A DNA stretch of 64,000 bases, taken from NCBI RefSeq assembly GCF_007954405.1, contig NZ_CP042344.1, forward strand, positions 62,001-126,000, given 5' to 3'. Source of the stretch: Comamonas flocculans. GTDB taxonomy: Bacteria; Pseudomonadota; Gammaproteobacteria; Burkholderiales; Burkholderiaceae_C. The position numbers and the translations under genes were made by a program. Numbering within the stretch: the stretch's first letter is position 1; every line of letters starts with the position of its first letter. Positions 1-8,281 of this stretch are shown here, in pieces. The notes under the pieces are model-generated. The model had not been told where the DNA came from. It saw only the letters and a program-made list of their open reading frames with translations, and ran no database searches.

Positions 1-867
1 CTGGGCCTGGCCGCTGTCCGGCACCTGCTGACCCTCGGGCGCCAGCACGGCCTGCAAGCGCTGGGCCAGTGCCTCGGGCACCTGCGCGCCGGTGCCGAGG
101 TGGATGCCCTGGGTGAGCGTGATGTGCGCGGCCTCGAAGCTGCCGGCGCCGGCACACAGAATGGTGCGCGTGGGCGCACTCTCATGCACCAGCACCAGCA
201 TCGCGGGCACGACGGCGGCAGGCGCCAGCTGCTGCAGCGCGCCCTCGGTCATCAGACCCTCGGTCATGCGCGTGGCAGCCGTCGGCGCCAGGGCGTTGAC
301 GCGGATGCCGTACTTCGCGCCTTCGATGCCCAGGGTCTGCATCAGACCGACCTGCGCGAGCTTGGCCGCGCCGTAGTTGGCCTGCCCGAAGTTGCCGTAC
401 AGCCCGGTCGACGAGGTGGTCATGAGGATGCGCCCGTACTGCTGCGCCTGCATCAGCGGCCACACCGCCTTGCAGCAGTGCGCTGCGCCCATGAGATGCA
501 CGTCGACAACCAGGCGGAAGTCTTCCATCGACATCTTCGCAAACGACTTGTCGCGCAGGATGCCGGCGTTGTTCACCAATATGTCCACCCTGCCCCAGGC
601 GTCGGCGGCCTGTTGCACCATGGCCTGCACCGCGGCGAAGTCCGTGACCGAGGCGCCATTGACCATGGCCTCGCCACCGGCCGCGCGGATCTGCTCGACC
701 ACCTGCTGCGCCGCCGACACCGAATGGCCACTGCCATCGACCGCCGCCCCGAGATCGTTGACCAGCACCTTGGCGCCGCGCGCCGCCAGCGCCAGCGCAT
801 GCTCGCGCCCCAGGCCGCCGCCGGCGCCCGTTACGATGGCCACCCGTCCCGTGAAATCCAGACCCAT
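1..867 (-). CDS. Short-chain dehydrogenase/reductase, 3' end beyond the window
   Basis: NAD(P)-dependent oxidoreductase of the SDR family; the substrate is unknown. 289 codons are present, and the frame is still open at base 1, so the C-terminus lies outside. Visible motifs: the Rossmann glycine motif TGAGGGLG at residues 13-20, the NNAG motif at 99-102, and the catalytic Ser (152/153), Tyr165 and Lys169 (YGAAK). The core is normally about 250 residues, so this protein has a C-terminal extension, as in hydroxyacyl-CoA dehydrogenases of the multifunctional-enzyme-2 type. The start ATG at 867 has an AAGGAGG box about 8 bases upstream. A role in acyl-CoA or polyhydroxyalkanoate metabolism is an inference from family resemblance only. 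Confidence 0.9.
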   Translation of the reverse strand, partial: MGLDFTGRVAIVTGAGGGLGREHALALAARGAKVLVNDLGAAVDGSGHSVSAAQQVVEQIRAAGGEAMVNGASVTDFAAVQAMVQQAADAWGRVDILVNNAGILRDKSFAKMSMEDFRLVVDVHLMGAAHCCKAVWPLMQAQQYGRILMTTSSTGLYGNFGQANYGAAKLAQVGLMQTLGIEGAKYGIRVNALAPTAATRMTEGLMTEGALQQLAPAAVVPAMLVLVHESAPTRTILCAGAGSFEAAHITLTQGIHLGTGAQVPEALAQRLQAVLAPEGQQVPDSGQAQ

Positions 868-960
868 GATGCACGCCTCCTTCATCAAGTTGTACGCATT
901 GCGATCGGCGCAATGTAAGCCAGCACCGGCACGCCGGCCGTCGCGCGCAGGACGCCCGGC

Positions 961-1839
961 ATGACGGCGCCCGACAAGCTGGCGCAGCCGCGCCCCGCCG
1001 CCACCATCGTGCTGCTGCGCGACAGCCCCGAGGGTCTGCAGACCCTGCTGCTGCAGCGCAATGCGGCGCTGGCCAACATGGCGGGCATGTTCGTCTTCCC
1101 TGGTGGCAAGCTGGAACACAGCGACTCGGACGCGCACAGCTTCGGCCTGCTTGACGAAACCCTGCCTGCGCTGCAAGCCCGCCTGGGCGAGCCCGGCACG
1201 GACGCCGCCATGGCCGCCGGACTGCACGTGGCGGCGCTGCGCGAAGCGCTGGAAGAATGCGGCCTGCTGCTGGCCGACGCCGGCAGCACGGGCGCACAGT
1301 TCGACAACCTGCGCGCGCGCCGCCTGCTGGCCGAAGGCCTGGGCTTCGCCCAGGTGCTGACGCAATTGCAGCTGCGCATGGCCACGCGCGCGCTGGTGCC
1401 CTGGTCGCGCTGGATCACCCCCGCCACGCCGGTGCTGCGCACCCGCCGCTTTGACGCACGCTTCTTTCTTGCCCGGGCACCGGCCGGCCAGGAGGCGCTG
1501 CACGACGCCCAGGAGACCACGGCCAGCCTGTGGAGCACGCCGCAGAGCGCGCTGCAGCACTACCGCGACGGGCACATCGAGCTGGCACCGCCGCAAATCA
1601 TGAGCCTCGCTCATCTGTGCCGCTACGCCAGTGCAAGCCAGGCGCTGGCCGCCGCGCGCGAGCGCCTGGCGCCCGCCATCGCGCCGGAGATCTACCAGGA
1701 GGGCGACACCCAGGTGCTGTGCTACCCGGGCGACGCGCGCCATTCCGTCAAGGAGCGCGCCCTGCCCGGCCCCACGCGGCTGTACCGCCAGGGCCGGCTG
1801 TTTCTGCCGGCCGCAGGTTTCGACGCCTTGCTACGCTGA
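961..1839 (+). CDS. Nudix hydrolase, NUDT19/NUDT7-like
   Basis: 292-residue hydrolase of the Nudix superfamily, expected to cleave a nucleoside diphosphate linked to another moiety. The helix part of the Nudix box is REALEECG at residues 94-101, with the upstream FPGGK at 46-50. The spacing between the glycine strand and the REXXEE helix is longer than in MutT, as in NUDT19/NUDT7-type coenzyme A diphosphatases. The start ATG at 961 has no strong ribosome binding site. It lies divergent to the dehydrogenase at the left edge, and its stop directly abuts the stop of the convergent aminotransferase. CoA or acyl-CoA hydrolysis is likely by family but not demonstrated. Confidence 0.88.
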   Translation: MTAPDKLAQPRPAATIVLLRDSPEGLQTLLLQRNAALANMAGMFVFPGGKLEHSDSDAHSFGLLDETLPALQARLGEPGTDAAMAAGLHVAALREALEECGLLLADAGSTGAQFDNLRARRLLAEGLGFAQVLTQLQLRMATRALVPWSRWITPATPVLRTRRFDARFFLARAPAGQEALHDAQETTASLWSTPQSALQHYRDGHIELAPPQIMSLAHLCRYASASQALAAARERLAPAIAPEIYQEGDTQVLCYPGDARHSVKERALPGPTRLYRQGRLFLPAAGFDALLR

Positions 1840-2766
1840 TCAGGGCGCGCCGCCGTAGTCCACCGCGCGGCTGTAGCGCGGGTCCTTGTGCCAGGCCCAG
1901 TAGGTCTCGGTGATGCGTCGGGTCAGCGGCCCGGGCGCACCGCTGCCCACGGGCTGGCCATCGAGCTCGGTCACGGGCAGCACCCCGCCGGCGGAGCTGG
2001 TGACGAACACCTCGCGCGCCGCGCGCAGCTCCTGCACCGGCAGCGGCCGCTGCTGCAGCGCCAGCCCCAGCGCATCCGCGATGTCGATCACCGTCTGGCG
2101 CGTGATGCCTTCGAGCACGCCCTGGTCGGGCGTGGCGATCCGCCCGCCGGCATCGACCGCGAAGACGTTGAAGCCAGGGCCTTCCACCACGTGGCCCGCG
2201 CCGTCGCCCAGCACCGCGGTGTCGAAGCCCGCGTCCAGCGCCTGCAGCAGGCCGCGCGTGAGGTCGTGCCAGTGGTAGTTCTTGGCCCTGGCGTCCACGC
2301 TGGCCGAGGGTATGCGCGGCACGTCGCTCACCTGCATGCGCAGGCCGCGCTGGCGCTGTTCCTCGTTGGCGATCCAGACATAGGGCACGGCAAAGGCATG
2401 GAACTGGTTGACTGCCTGGCGCGGATCGCGCGAACCCCAGGGCGGCTGGCCGCGCGTGACGATCATCTCGACATAGGCATTGCGCAGGCCCGACAGGCGC
2501 ACGCACTGCATGAGGATCTGCGCGATTTCCTCGTCGCTGCGCCCCGGTTGCAGGCGAAAGGCCTCGCAGCTGGCGCGAAAGCGCCGCAGGTGGGCATCGA
2601 GCCGGAAGAAGGCGCCGTCCCAGACGGTCACCACGTCGTAGGCAGCGTCCGAGCGCAGGAAACCCCAGTCGGTCAGTGGCAGCGTGGCCTGGGCGATCGG
2701 CAGGTAACGGCCCTGCACCCAGGCGGCGCCGGCGGAGAAATCCGCCGCGCGGTCGGTGTCGTTCAT
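1840..2766 (-). CDS. PLP-dependent aminotransferase, fold type IV (D-amino acid / branched-chain / amine type)
   Basis: 308-residue transaminase of fold type IV, the family of IlvE, D-alanine transaminase and (R)-amine transaminases. The PLP lysine is in ARAKNYHW (about residue 163), followed by the EGPGFNVFAV phosphate-cup region and the EGITRQ turn typical of the fold. The segment YVEMIVTRG resembles D-amino-acid/(R)-amine enzymes more than classical IlvE, so the substrate is uncertain. The start ATG at 2766 has a clear AAAGGAG ribosome binding site. A possible minus-strand -10 TAGGAT lies near 2790. It is convergent with the Nudix gene with no intergenic base, leaving no room for a terminator. 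Confidence 0.9.
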   Translation of the reverse strand: MNDTDRAADFSAGAAWVQGRYLPIAQATLPLTDWGFLRSDAAYDVVTVWDGAFFRLDAHLRRFRASCEAFRLQPGRSDEEIAQILMQCVRLSGLRNAYVEMIVTRGQPPWGSRDPRQAVNQFHAFAVPYVWIANEEQRQRGLRMQVSDVPRIPSASVDARAKNYHWHDLTRGLLQALDAGFDTAVLGDGAGHVVEGPGFNVFAVDAGGRIATPDQGVLEGITRQTVIDIADALGLALQQRPLPVQELRAAREVFVTSSAGGVLPVTELDGQPVGSGAPGPLTRRITETYWAWHKDPRYSRAVDYGGAP

Positions 2767-2880
2767 GTGAAACTCCTTTGGACAGCGACCACGATCCTAC
2801 TGTGCCCATGGGCAGGCGCGGGGTTGGCCCGGGCCGGACGTGAAAGAATCCGGCCATCCCCGCCACTGGCTGCAATCTCC

Positions 2881-2940
2881 CTTTTTAATAGCTGCCAGCG
2901 CTTTTCCAGCAAGGGCTGGAGCCGTATTTCATACAAATTT
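2881..2940 (+). repeat. Dispersed GATAGCTGCCAGCGCTT-type repeat, copy 1
   Basis: AT-flanked imperfect inverted repeat. AATAGCTGCCAGCGCTT is followed by a loop and the partner AAGGGCTGGAG, then ATTTCATACAAATTTTTAT. The same pattern recurs at about 9756, 23990, 31505, 40756, 45380, 51211 and 58719. It sits directly upstream of the ferredoxin gene. Confidence 0.7.
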
Positions 2941-2951
2941 TTATTTTCGCC

Positions 2952-3239
2952 ATGGACCTTCCCAAGTCTTACACCGCACACGTCGAAGGCCAGGCGCAGG
3001 ACATCCCCGCGCCGCGCACGCTGACCCTGCTCGACGCGCTGGAGCTGGCGGGCATCGACTGGCCCTCGTCCTGCCGCGACGGCAGCTGCGGCACCTGCAT
3101 GGGCCGGCTCACCAGCGGGCGGGTGCGCTACGAGCACGAGTTCATCGTCCTGTCCGACCAGGACGTGGCCGACGGCTACGTGCTGCCCTGCGTCGCCTAC
3201 CCCGAAAGCGACGTGGACCTGGAAGGCTCCTCCTTCTGA
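2952..3239 (+). CDS. Plant-type [2Fe-2S] ferredoxin
   Basis: 95-residue electron carrier of the chloroplast-type ferredoxin fold. The four cluster cysteines are at residues 41, 46, 49 and 80 (CX4CX2C...C), with the usual SSCRDGSCGTC context. It is a free-standing domain with no fused reductase. No reductase or oxygenase lies next to it, so its partner cannot be inferred. The start ATG at 2952 follows the AT-rich tail of a dispersed repeat, and no convincing Shine-Dalgarno is visible. Full length for the family. Confidence 0.92.
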   Translation: MDLPKSYTAHVEGQAQDIPAPRTLTLLDALELAGIDWPSSCRDGSCGTCMGRLTSGRVRYEHEFIVLSDQDVADGYVLPCVAYPESDVDLEGSSF

Positions 3240-3311
3240 ATGAACGAGCGAGACGGGGCCGCACGGCGCCTCGCGCTGCGGCGCACGCCACGGATCCATG
3301 CGACCTTGCCC

Positions 3312-3440
3312 TAAAATCGCCGGCTTGCGGGGAACCATCCCCGGCGTCCTCTGTCCAGAGGCACAGCGCATGTTCTTTGGGGCTTTCCTCGGCCGGGAGC
3401 GGCGCTGGCGCTGGTCGCGGCCCAAGCGAAAGCCCTTTGC
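3312..3440 (+). promoter_or_regulatory. Structured leader of the riboflavin operon with a -10-like TAAAAT
   Basis: A -10-like TAAAAT lies at 3312-3317; no good -35 is visible. Downstream are a GGGG/CCCC hairpin (about 3327-3341), a CCTCTG/CAGAGG hairpin (about 3349-3362) and a long-range 8-bp pairing. In the latter, GGGCTTTC (3380-3387) matches GAAAGCCC (3428-3435) and ends 5 bases before the ribBX ATG. No free Shine-Dalgarno is visible. The conserved sequence of the FMN riboswitch is not recognisable. Regulatory function is inferred from structure only. Confidence 0.4.
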
Positions 3441-4562
3441 ATGCAAACCACACTCACCCCCGTACCCATCTCTCCGGTTCAGGACATCGTGGCCGAGCTT
3501 GCGGCCGGCCGCATGGTCATCCTGGTCGATGAGGAAGACCGCGAAAACGAAGGCGACCTGGTGCTGGCGGCCGACCACGTCAGCGCCGAGGCGATCAACT
3601 TCATGGCCCGCTTCGGGCGCGGCCTGATCTGCCTGACGCTGCGCCGCGAAGCCTGCGAGCGCTTGCAGTTGCCGCCCATGGTGGCGCACAACGGCGCCAA
3701 GCTGGGCACCGCCTTCACCGTCTCCATCGAGGCGGCCGAGGGCGTGTCCACCGGCATCTCCGCCGCCGACCGCGCGCACACCGTGGCCACCGCGGTGGCC
3801 CCCGGCGCCAAGGCCAGCGACCTGGTGCAGCCCGGCCACATCTTCCCGCTGCAGGCGGTCGATGGCGGCGTGCTGATGCGCGCCGGCCATACCGAAGCCG
3901 GCTGCGACCTGGCGGCCATGGCCGGCTGCTCGCCCGCCGCGGTGATCTGCGAGGTGATGAAAGACGACGGCACCATGGCGCGCCTGCCCGACCTGCAGCT
4001 GTTTGCCGCCGAACACGGGCTGAAGGTGGGCACGATTGCCGACCTGATCGGCCACCGCAGCCTGACCGAATCGCTGGTGCGCCAGCTCAGCCAGCGCAGC
4101 CTGCAAACGCCCTGGGGCGAATTCACCGCCCACCTGTTTCGCGATGCGCCCAGCCACAACGTGCACCTGGCGCTGGTCAAGGGCCAGTGGCAGCCGCAGG
4201 AGAGCGTGGCCGTGCGCGTGCACGAGCCGCTGTCGACGCTCGACCTGCTCGAGGTCGGCGCGAGCATGCATTCCTGGAGCCTGCACGAGAGCCTGCGCTA
4301 CATCGAGGCGCAGGGCCGCGGCGTGGCGGTACTGCTCAACTGCGACGAAAGCGCCGAGCGGCTGCTGGCGCGCTTCGAGGGCACGGCGCGCGCCACGCAC
4401 GCGCCCGAGCGCGGGCGCATGGATCTGCGCACATACGGCATAGGCGCGCAGATCCTGCGCGAGCTGGGCGTGGCGCGCATGCAGCTCATGGGTCAGGCCA
4501 GGCGCCTGCCGAGCATGGTCGGCTATGGTCTGGAGATCACCGGCTACATCCCCAAGGACTGA
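3441..4562 (+). CDS. ribB: 3,4-dihydroxy-2-butanone-4-phosphate synthase with degenerate GTP cyclohydrolase II domain (RibBX type)
   Basis: 373 residues. The N-terminal domain (about 10-210) is DHBP synthase, converting ribulose 5-phosphate to dihydroxybutanone phosphate for riboflavin synthesis. It carries the metal-binding [11 protein letters not shown] motif and the HTEAG motif. The C-terminal domain (about 215-373) aligns with GTP cyclohydrolase II (VRVHEPLS..., [14 protein letters not shown]). It lacks the zinc cysteines (CX10CXC) and the catalytic region around them, so cyclohydrolase II activity is unlikely. This matches the RibBX form known from proteobacteria, and a separate ribA must exist elsewhere. 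It is the first gene of a tight operon, with ribH starting 2 bases after its stop. Confidence 0.93.
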   Translation: MQTTLTPVPISPVQDIVAELAAGRMVILVDEEDRENEGDLVLAADHVSAEAINFMARFGRGLICLTLRREACERLQLPPMVAHNGAKLGTAFTVSIEAAEGVSTGISAADRAHTVATAVAPGAKASDLVQPGHIFPLQAVDGGVLMRAGHTEAGCDLAAMAGCSPAAVICEVMKDDGTMARLPDLQLFAAEHGLKVGTIADLIGHRSLTESLVRQLSQRSLQTPWGEFTAHLFRDAPSHNVHLALVKGQWQPQESVAVRVHEPLSTLDLLEVGASMHSWSLHESLRYIEAQGRGVAVLLNCDESAERLLARFEGTARATHAPERGRMDLRTYGIGAQILRELGVARMQLMGQARRLPSMVGYGLEITGYIPKD

Positions 4563-4564
4563 AC

Positions 4565-5029
4565 ATGCAAAACGCGGACAAGGGCAGCGCGGTGCGGCTC
4601 GACGGCAAGGGCCTGCACATCGGCATCGTGCAGGCGCGCTTCAACGCCAACATCACCAACGCCATGGCCAGCGCCTGCCTGCAAGCCCTGCAGGACCTGG
4701 GCGTGCGCCAGGAGGACATCACCCACGTGCAGGTGCCGGGCGCGCTGGAGATTCCCGTGGCCCTGCAGGCCATGGCCGAACAGGGCGACCACGACGCGCT
4801 GATCGCCATCGGCTGCGTGATCCGCGGCGAGACCTACCACTTCGAGCTGGTCTCCAACGACTCTAGCGCCGGCGTGGGCCGCGTTGCGCTCGACTACCAG
4901 TTGCCGATCGCCAATGCCATCCTGACCACCGAGAACCTCGAGCAGGCGATCACGCGCCAGGGCGAAAAGGGACGCGACGCGGCCTACGTGGCGGTGGAGA
5001 TGGCCAATCTGCTGGAGGCACTTTCGTGA
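4565..5029 (+). CDS. ribH: 6,7-dimethyl-8-ribityllumazine synthase
   Basis: 154-residue lumazine synthase, which condenses dihydroxybutanone phosphate with the ribityl-pyrimidine, the penultimate step of riboflavin synthesis. Visible features are the substrate-binding RFN near residue 26, VPGALEIP, and the active-site region [19 protein letters not shown] with the catalytic His. Full length for the family. The start ATG at 4565 lies 2 bases after the ribB stop, with AAGGA inside the end of ribB. The stop overlaps the nusB GTG start, so translational coupling is likely. Confidence 0.96.
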   Translation: MQNADKGSAVRLDGKGLHIGIVQARFNANITNAMASACLQALQDLGVRQEDITHVQVPGALEIPVALQAMAEQGDHDALIAIGCVIRGETYHFELVSNDSSAGVGRVALDYQLPIANAILTTENLEQAITRQGEKGRDAAYVAVEMANLLEALS

Positions 5030-5517
5030 GCACCGCCACCCGGCCGGCCTACACCGCGCGCAAGAGCAGCCAGCTCTCGGGCCGCTCGCGCGCGCGCGAA
5101 TTCGCGCTGCAGGCCCTGTACCAGCACCTGGTGGGCGGCAACCCGGCCACCGACATCGACGTGTACACGCGCGACCTGTCGGGCTTTCACAAGGCCGACA
5201 GCGCCCACTACGACGCGCTGCTGCACGGCTGCATCGCCGGCGCGACCGAGCTCGACGCCTGCCTCGAACCCCACCTGGACCGCAGCTGGGCCGAGATCTC
5301 CCCGATCGAGCACGCCGTGCTCTGGATGGGCGCCTACGAATTCAAGCACTGCCCCGACATCCCCTGGCGCGTGGTGCTCAACGAGTGCATCGAACTGTCC
5401 AAGTCCTTCGGCGGCACCGACGGCTACAAGTACGTCAACGGCGTGCTCAACCACCTCGCGCCCGAGCTGCGCAGCGCCGAAGTCGCTGCCGACCAGGGCG
5501 GCAAACCCCGCAACTGA
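5026..5517 (+). CDS. nusB: Transcription antitermination protein NusB
   Basis: 163-residue all-helical RNA-binding protein that joins NusE (S10) on boxA RNA in rRNA antitermination. The family pattern is clear: [13 protein letters not shown] near the N-terminus, and [18 protein letters not shown]...YKYVNGVL near the C-terminus. The start is GTG at 5026, overlapping the ribH stop (GTGA). The ribH-nusB pairing is widespread in bacteria. Confidence 0.95.
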   Translation: MSTATRPAYTARKSSQLSGRSRAREFALQALYQHLVGGNPATDIDVYTRDLSGFHKADSAHYDALLHGCIAGATELDACLEPHLDRSWAEISPIEHAVLWMGAYEFKHCPDIPWRVVLNECIELSKSFGGTDGYKYVNGVLNHLAPELRSAEVAADQGGKPRN

Positions 5518-5539
5518 ATCCCGACGGAGACCGAGCCCC

Positions 5540-6724
5540 ATGCAATTTGCCGCCCGCACCGAGCGGATAGACCCGTTTTACGTGATGGAGATGGCCAAGA
5601 CCGCCCAGACCATGGCGCGCGAGGCCGCCCGGGGGCGCGAGCCCATGATCTTCCTGAACGTGGGCGAGCCGGATTTCACCGCGCCACCCGCGGTGGCCGA
5701 GGCGGCCGAGCGCGCCATCCGCGACGGGCGCACCCAGTACACCAACTCGCTCGGGCTGGACAGCCTGCGCGAAGCCATCAGCGCTTGGTACGCGCAGCGC
5801 TTTGGCGTCCAGGTGCCGGCGCGGCGCATCGTCGTCACCGCCGGGGCGTCGGCCGCACTGCACCTGGCGTGCCTGGCGCTGATCAACGCGGGCGACGAAA
5901 TTCTCATGTCCGACCCCGGCTACCCCTGCAACCGGCACTTCGTGAGCGCCGCCGAGGGCGTGCCGGTACTGATCCCGACCAGCGCCGAAGAGCGCTACCA
6001 GCTCAGCAGCGCCAAGGTGCAGGCCGCCTGGGGCGCGAAGACGCGCGGCGTGCTTCTAGCTTCGCCCTCCAACCCCACGGGGACCTCGATCGCAGCCGAC
6101 GAGCTGCGCGCCATCCACGAGCTGGTGCGCGCGCGCGGCGGCCTCACGCTGATCGACGAGATCTACCTGGGCCTGTCCCACGACGAGGCCTTCGGCCAGA
6201 CCGCGCTGGCGCTCGGCGACGACATCATCAGCATCAACAGCTTCAGCAAGTACTTCAACATGACCGGCTGGCGCCTGGGCTGGATGGTGGTACCCGAGGC
6301 CATGGTGCCAGTGGTCGAGCGACTGGCGCAAAACCTCTTCATCTGCGCCTCCGCCGTGGCCCAGCATGCGGCGCTCGGCTGCTTCGAGCCCGGGAGCATC
6401 GCGCTGTACGAGCAGCGCCGGGCCGAATTCAAGGCCAGGCGCGACTACTTCATCCCGGCCCTGAACCAACTCGGCCTGAAGGTACCCGTCATGCCGGACG
6501 GCGCCTTCTACGCCTGGGCCAACTGCGCTGAAGCCGCGCGGAAACTGGGTGTCCAGGGCAGCTGGGACTTCGCGCTTGAGCTGATGCGCCGCACCCACCT
6601 GGCGGCCACGCCGGGGCGCGATTTCGGGCATGCCGAGACGGCACACTTCATCCGCTTTTCCACCGCCAACAGCATGGCGCAGCTGCACGAAGCGGTGGCG
6701 CGCCTGCGCCGGGAGCTGGCCTGA
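5540..6724 (+). CDS. PLP-dependent aminotransferase, class I/II
   Basis: 394-residue fold-type I aminotransferase of the aspartate/alanine aminotransferase group. Seen: SPSNPTGT at about 175-181 (substrate-binding Asn), DEIYLGL at about 206-212, the PLP-forming Lys237 in SFSKYFNMTGWRLGW, and the C-terminal Arg in FIRFS. Full length. A GGAGA box precedes the ATG by about 9 bases. It lies 22 bases after nusB and overlaps ybgC by one base, so it belongs to the same transcript. The amino-acid substrate cannot be read from the sequence. Confidence 0.92.
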   Translation: MQFAARTERIDPFYVMEMAKTAQTMAREAARGREPMIFLNVGEPDFTAPPAVAEAAERAIRDGRTQYTNSLGLDSLREAISAWYAQRFGVQVPARRIVVTAGASAALHLACLALINAGDEILMSDPGYPCNRHFVSAAEGVPVLIPTSAEERYQLSSAKVQAAWGAKTRGVLLASPSNPTGTSIAADELRAIHELVRARGGLTLIDEIYLGLSHDEAFGQTALALGDDIISINSFSKYFNMTGWRLGWMVVPEAMVPVVERLAQNLFICASAVAQHAALGCFEPGSIALYEQRRAEFKARRDYFIPALNQLGLKVPVMPDGAFYAWANCAEAARKLGVQGSWDFALELMRRTHLAATPGRDFGHAETAHFIRFSTANSMAQLHEAVARLRRELA

Positions 6725-7140
6725 TGGCCTTCAGCTGGCCCGTGCGGGTGTACTGGGAGGACACCGATGCCGGTGGCATCGTGTTCTACGCCAACTACCT
6801 GAAGTTCTTCGAGCGCGCGCGCACCGAATGGCTGCGCGCGCTGGGCCACGGCCAGCAGCAGCTCAAGGCCACGCTGGGCGCGATGTTCGTGGTCACCGAC
6901 GCGCAGCTGCGCTACCTGCGCCCCGCGCGGCTGGACGATGAGCTGTTGATCACCACCGCGCTGGCCGGGCACAGCCGCGCCAGCATCACCGTGCAGCAGC
7001 AGGCATTGCTGGCGCCGGGCACCCCGGGTGCGCCGCCGACCGTGCTGGCGCAGGCCAGCATCCGCATAGGCTGGGTCGACGTGCAGACGCTGCGCCCCCG
7101 GCGCATTCCCCCGACACTACTCCAACAACTTCATCCATGA
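6724..7140 (+). CDS. ybgC: YbgC-type acyl-CoA thioesterase of the Tol-Pal cluster
   Basis: 138-residue hot-dog-fold thioesterase. It has the 4-hydroxybenzoyl-CoA thioesterase-like active site EDTDAGGIVFYANYLKFFERAR near the N-terminus, with the catalytic Asp in DTDAGG. In other bacteria YbgC hydrolyses acyl-CoA or acyl-ACP and associates with the envelope Tol system. The start ATG at 6724 overlaps the upstream stop (TGATG), and its own stop overlaps tolQ (ATGA). Confidence 0.94.
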   Translation: MAFSWPVRVYWEDTDAGGIVFYANYLKFFERARTEWLRALGHGQQQLKATLGAMFVVTDAQLRYLRPARLDDELLITTALAGHSRASITVQQQALLAPGTPGAPPTVLAQASIRIGWVDVQTLRPRRIPPTLLQQLHP

Positions 7141-7841
7141 ATTCGCCGCAGGATTTGAACATTCTGGCCCTGGTACTCAATGCCAGCTGGGTGGTGCAGC
7201 TCGTCATGCTGCTGCTGCTCGTGGTCTCGGTGGCCAGCTGGGCCGCGATCTTTCGCAAGATCTACGGGCTCAAGAAGATCAACGCGCTCAATGACGACTT
7301 CGAGCGCGATTTCTGGTCGGGCGCGCGCCTGAACGACCTGTACGCCGCGGCGGTGAAGAACGCCGCCGGCTGCGGGCCGATGGAGCGCATCTTCGCCAGC
7401 GGCATGCGCGAATTCCACAAGCTGCGCGAGCGCCACATCCAGGATGCGGGCACCTTGCTGGACGGCGCGCGCCGCGCCATGCGCGCCAGCCTGCAGCGCG
7501 AGATGGACGTGATCGAATCCAACCTGTCCTTTCTCGGCTCGGTCGCCTCGGTCAGCCCCTACGTCGGCCTGTTCGGCACCGTCTGGGGCATCATGCATGC
7601 CTTCACCGGCTTTGCCGGCATGGAACAGGTGACGCTGGCCACCGTGGCCCCCGGCATCGCCGAGGCGCTGGTGGCCACCGCCCTGGGCCTGTTCGCAGCG
7701 ATACCGGCCGTGATCGCCTACAACCGCTTCGCACGCGACATCGACCGCGTGGCCATCCAGCAGGAGACCTTCATCGAGGAGTTCTCCAACATCCTGCAGC
7801 GCAACCTCGGCGGCCAGCCGCCGGCGACCGCGCCGCACTGA
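7137..7841 (+). CDS. tolQ: Tol-Pal system inner-membrane proton channel subunit TolQ
   Basis: 234-residue MotA/TolQ/ExbB-family protein. It has three predicted membrane segments: about residues 14-38, and two near 130-152 and 165-190. The conserved stretch SVSPYVGLFGTVWGIMHAF at the second segment is diagnostic. With TolR it converts the proton gradient into work on TolA during division and outer-membrane constriction. The start ATG overlaps the ybgC stop (ATGA). Confidence 0.96.
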   Translation: MNSPQDLNILALVLNASWVVQLVMLLLLVVSVASWAAIFRKIYGLKKINALNDDFERDFWSGARLNDLYAAAVKNAAGCGPMERIFASGMREFHKLRERHIQDAGTLLDGARRAMRASLQREMDVIESNLSFLGSVASVSPYVGLFGTVWGIMHAFTGFAGMEQVTLATVAPGIAEALVATALGLFAAIPAVIAYNRFARDIDRVAIQQETFIEEFSNILQRNLGGQPPATAPH

Positions 7842-7855
7842 GGAGGAGGCCCAGC

Positions 7856-8281
7856 ATGCCCGTCATGGCCAGCCGCGGCCACGGCCGCCGCCGCTCGATG
7901 AACGAGATCAACATGGTGCCCTTCATCGACGTGATGCTGGTGCTGCTCATCATCTTCATGGTGACCGCCCCCATGCTCACCCCCGGGGCCATCAACGTGC
8001 CCTCGGTCGGCAAGGGCAGCACGCCGCCGAAGATGCGCGCCGACGTGATCGTGCAAAAGGACGGCGGCCTGCTGTTCAAGGCCGATGGCAACGAGCGCAG
8101 CGTGGCGCTGCAGAACCTGGGTGCGGTGGCCAGCAACTGGCTCAAGGACCAGCCCGAGGACACGCCGGTGCTGATCAGCGCCGACAAGAGCGTTGCCTAC
8201 GACGAGGTGGTGCAGGCCATGGCGGCGCTGCAGCGCGCCGGCGTCAAGCGCGTGGCGCTGGCCGTCAAGACCGGCAAGTGA
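7856..8281 (+). CDS. tolR: Tol-Pal system protein TolR
   Basis: 141-residue ExbD/TolR-family protein. A single membrane helix (about 20-40) carries the essential proton-path aspartate in NMVPFIDVMLVLLIIFM, followed by a periplasmic domain. GAGGAGG lies 7 bases before the ATG at 7856; a second in-frame ATG at 7865 is possible. The stop overlaps the tolA GTG start. Confidence 0.95.
   Translation: MPVMASRGHGRRRSMNEINMVPFIDVMLVLLIIFMVTAPMLTPGAINVPSVGKGSTPPKMRADVIVQKDGGLLFKADGNERSVALQNLGAVASNWLKDQPEDTPVLISADKSVAYDEVVQAMAALQRAGVKRVALAVKTGK

Noticed and set aside
3240..3440. FMN riboswitch before the riboflavin genes
   Set aside because: The conserved AGGGCAGGGTG and CCGACGGT-type blocks were not found; only unrelated hairpins are visible, so no riboswitch is called.
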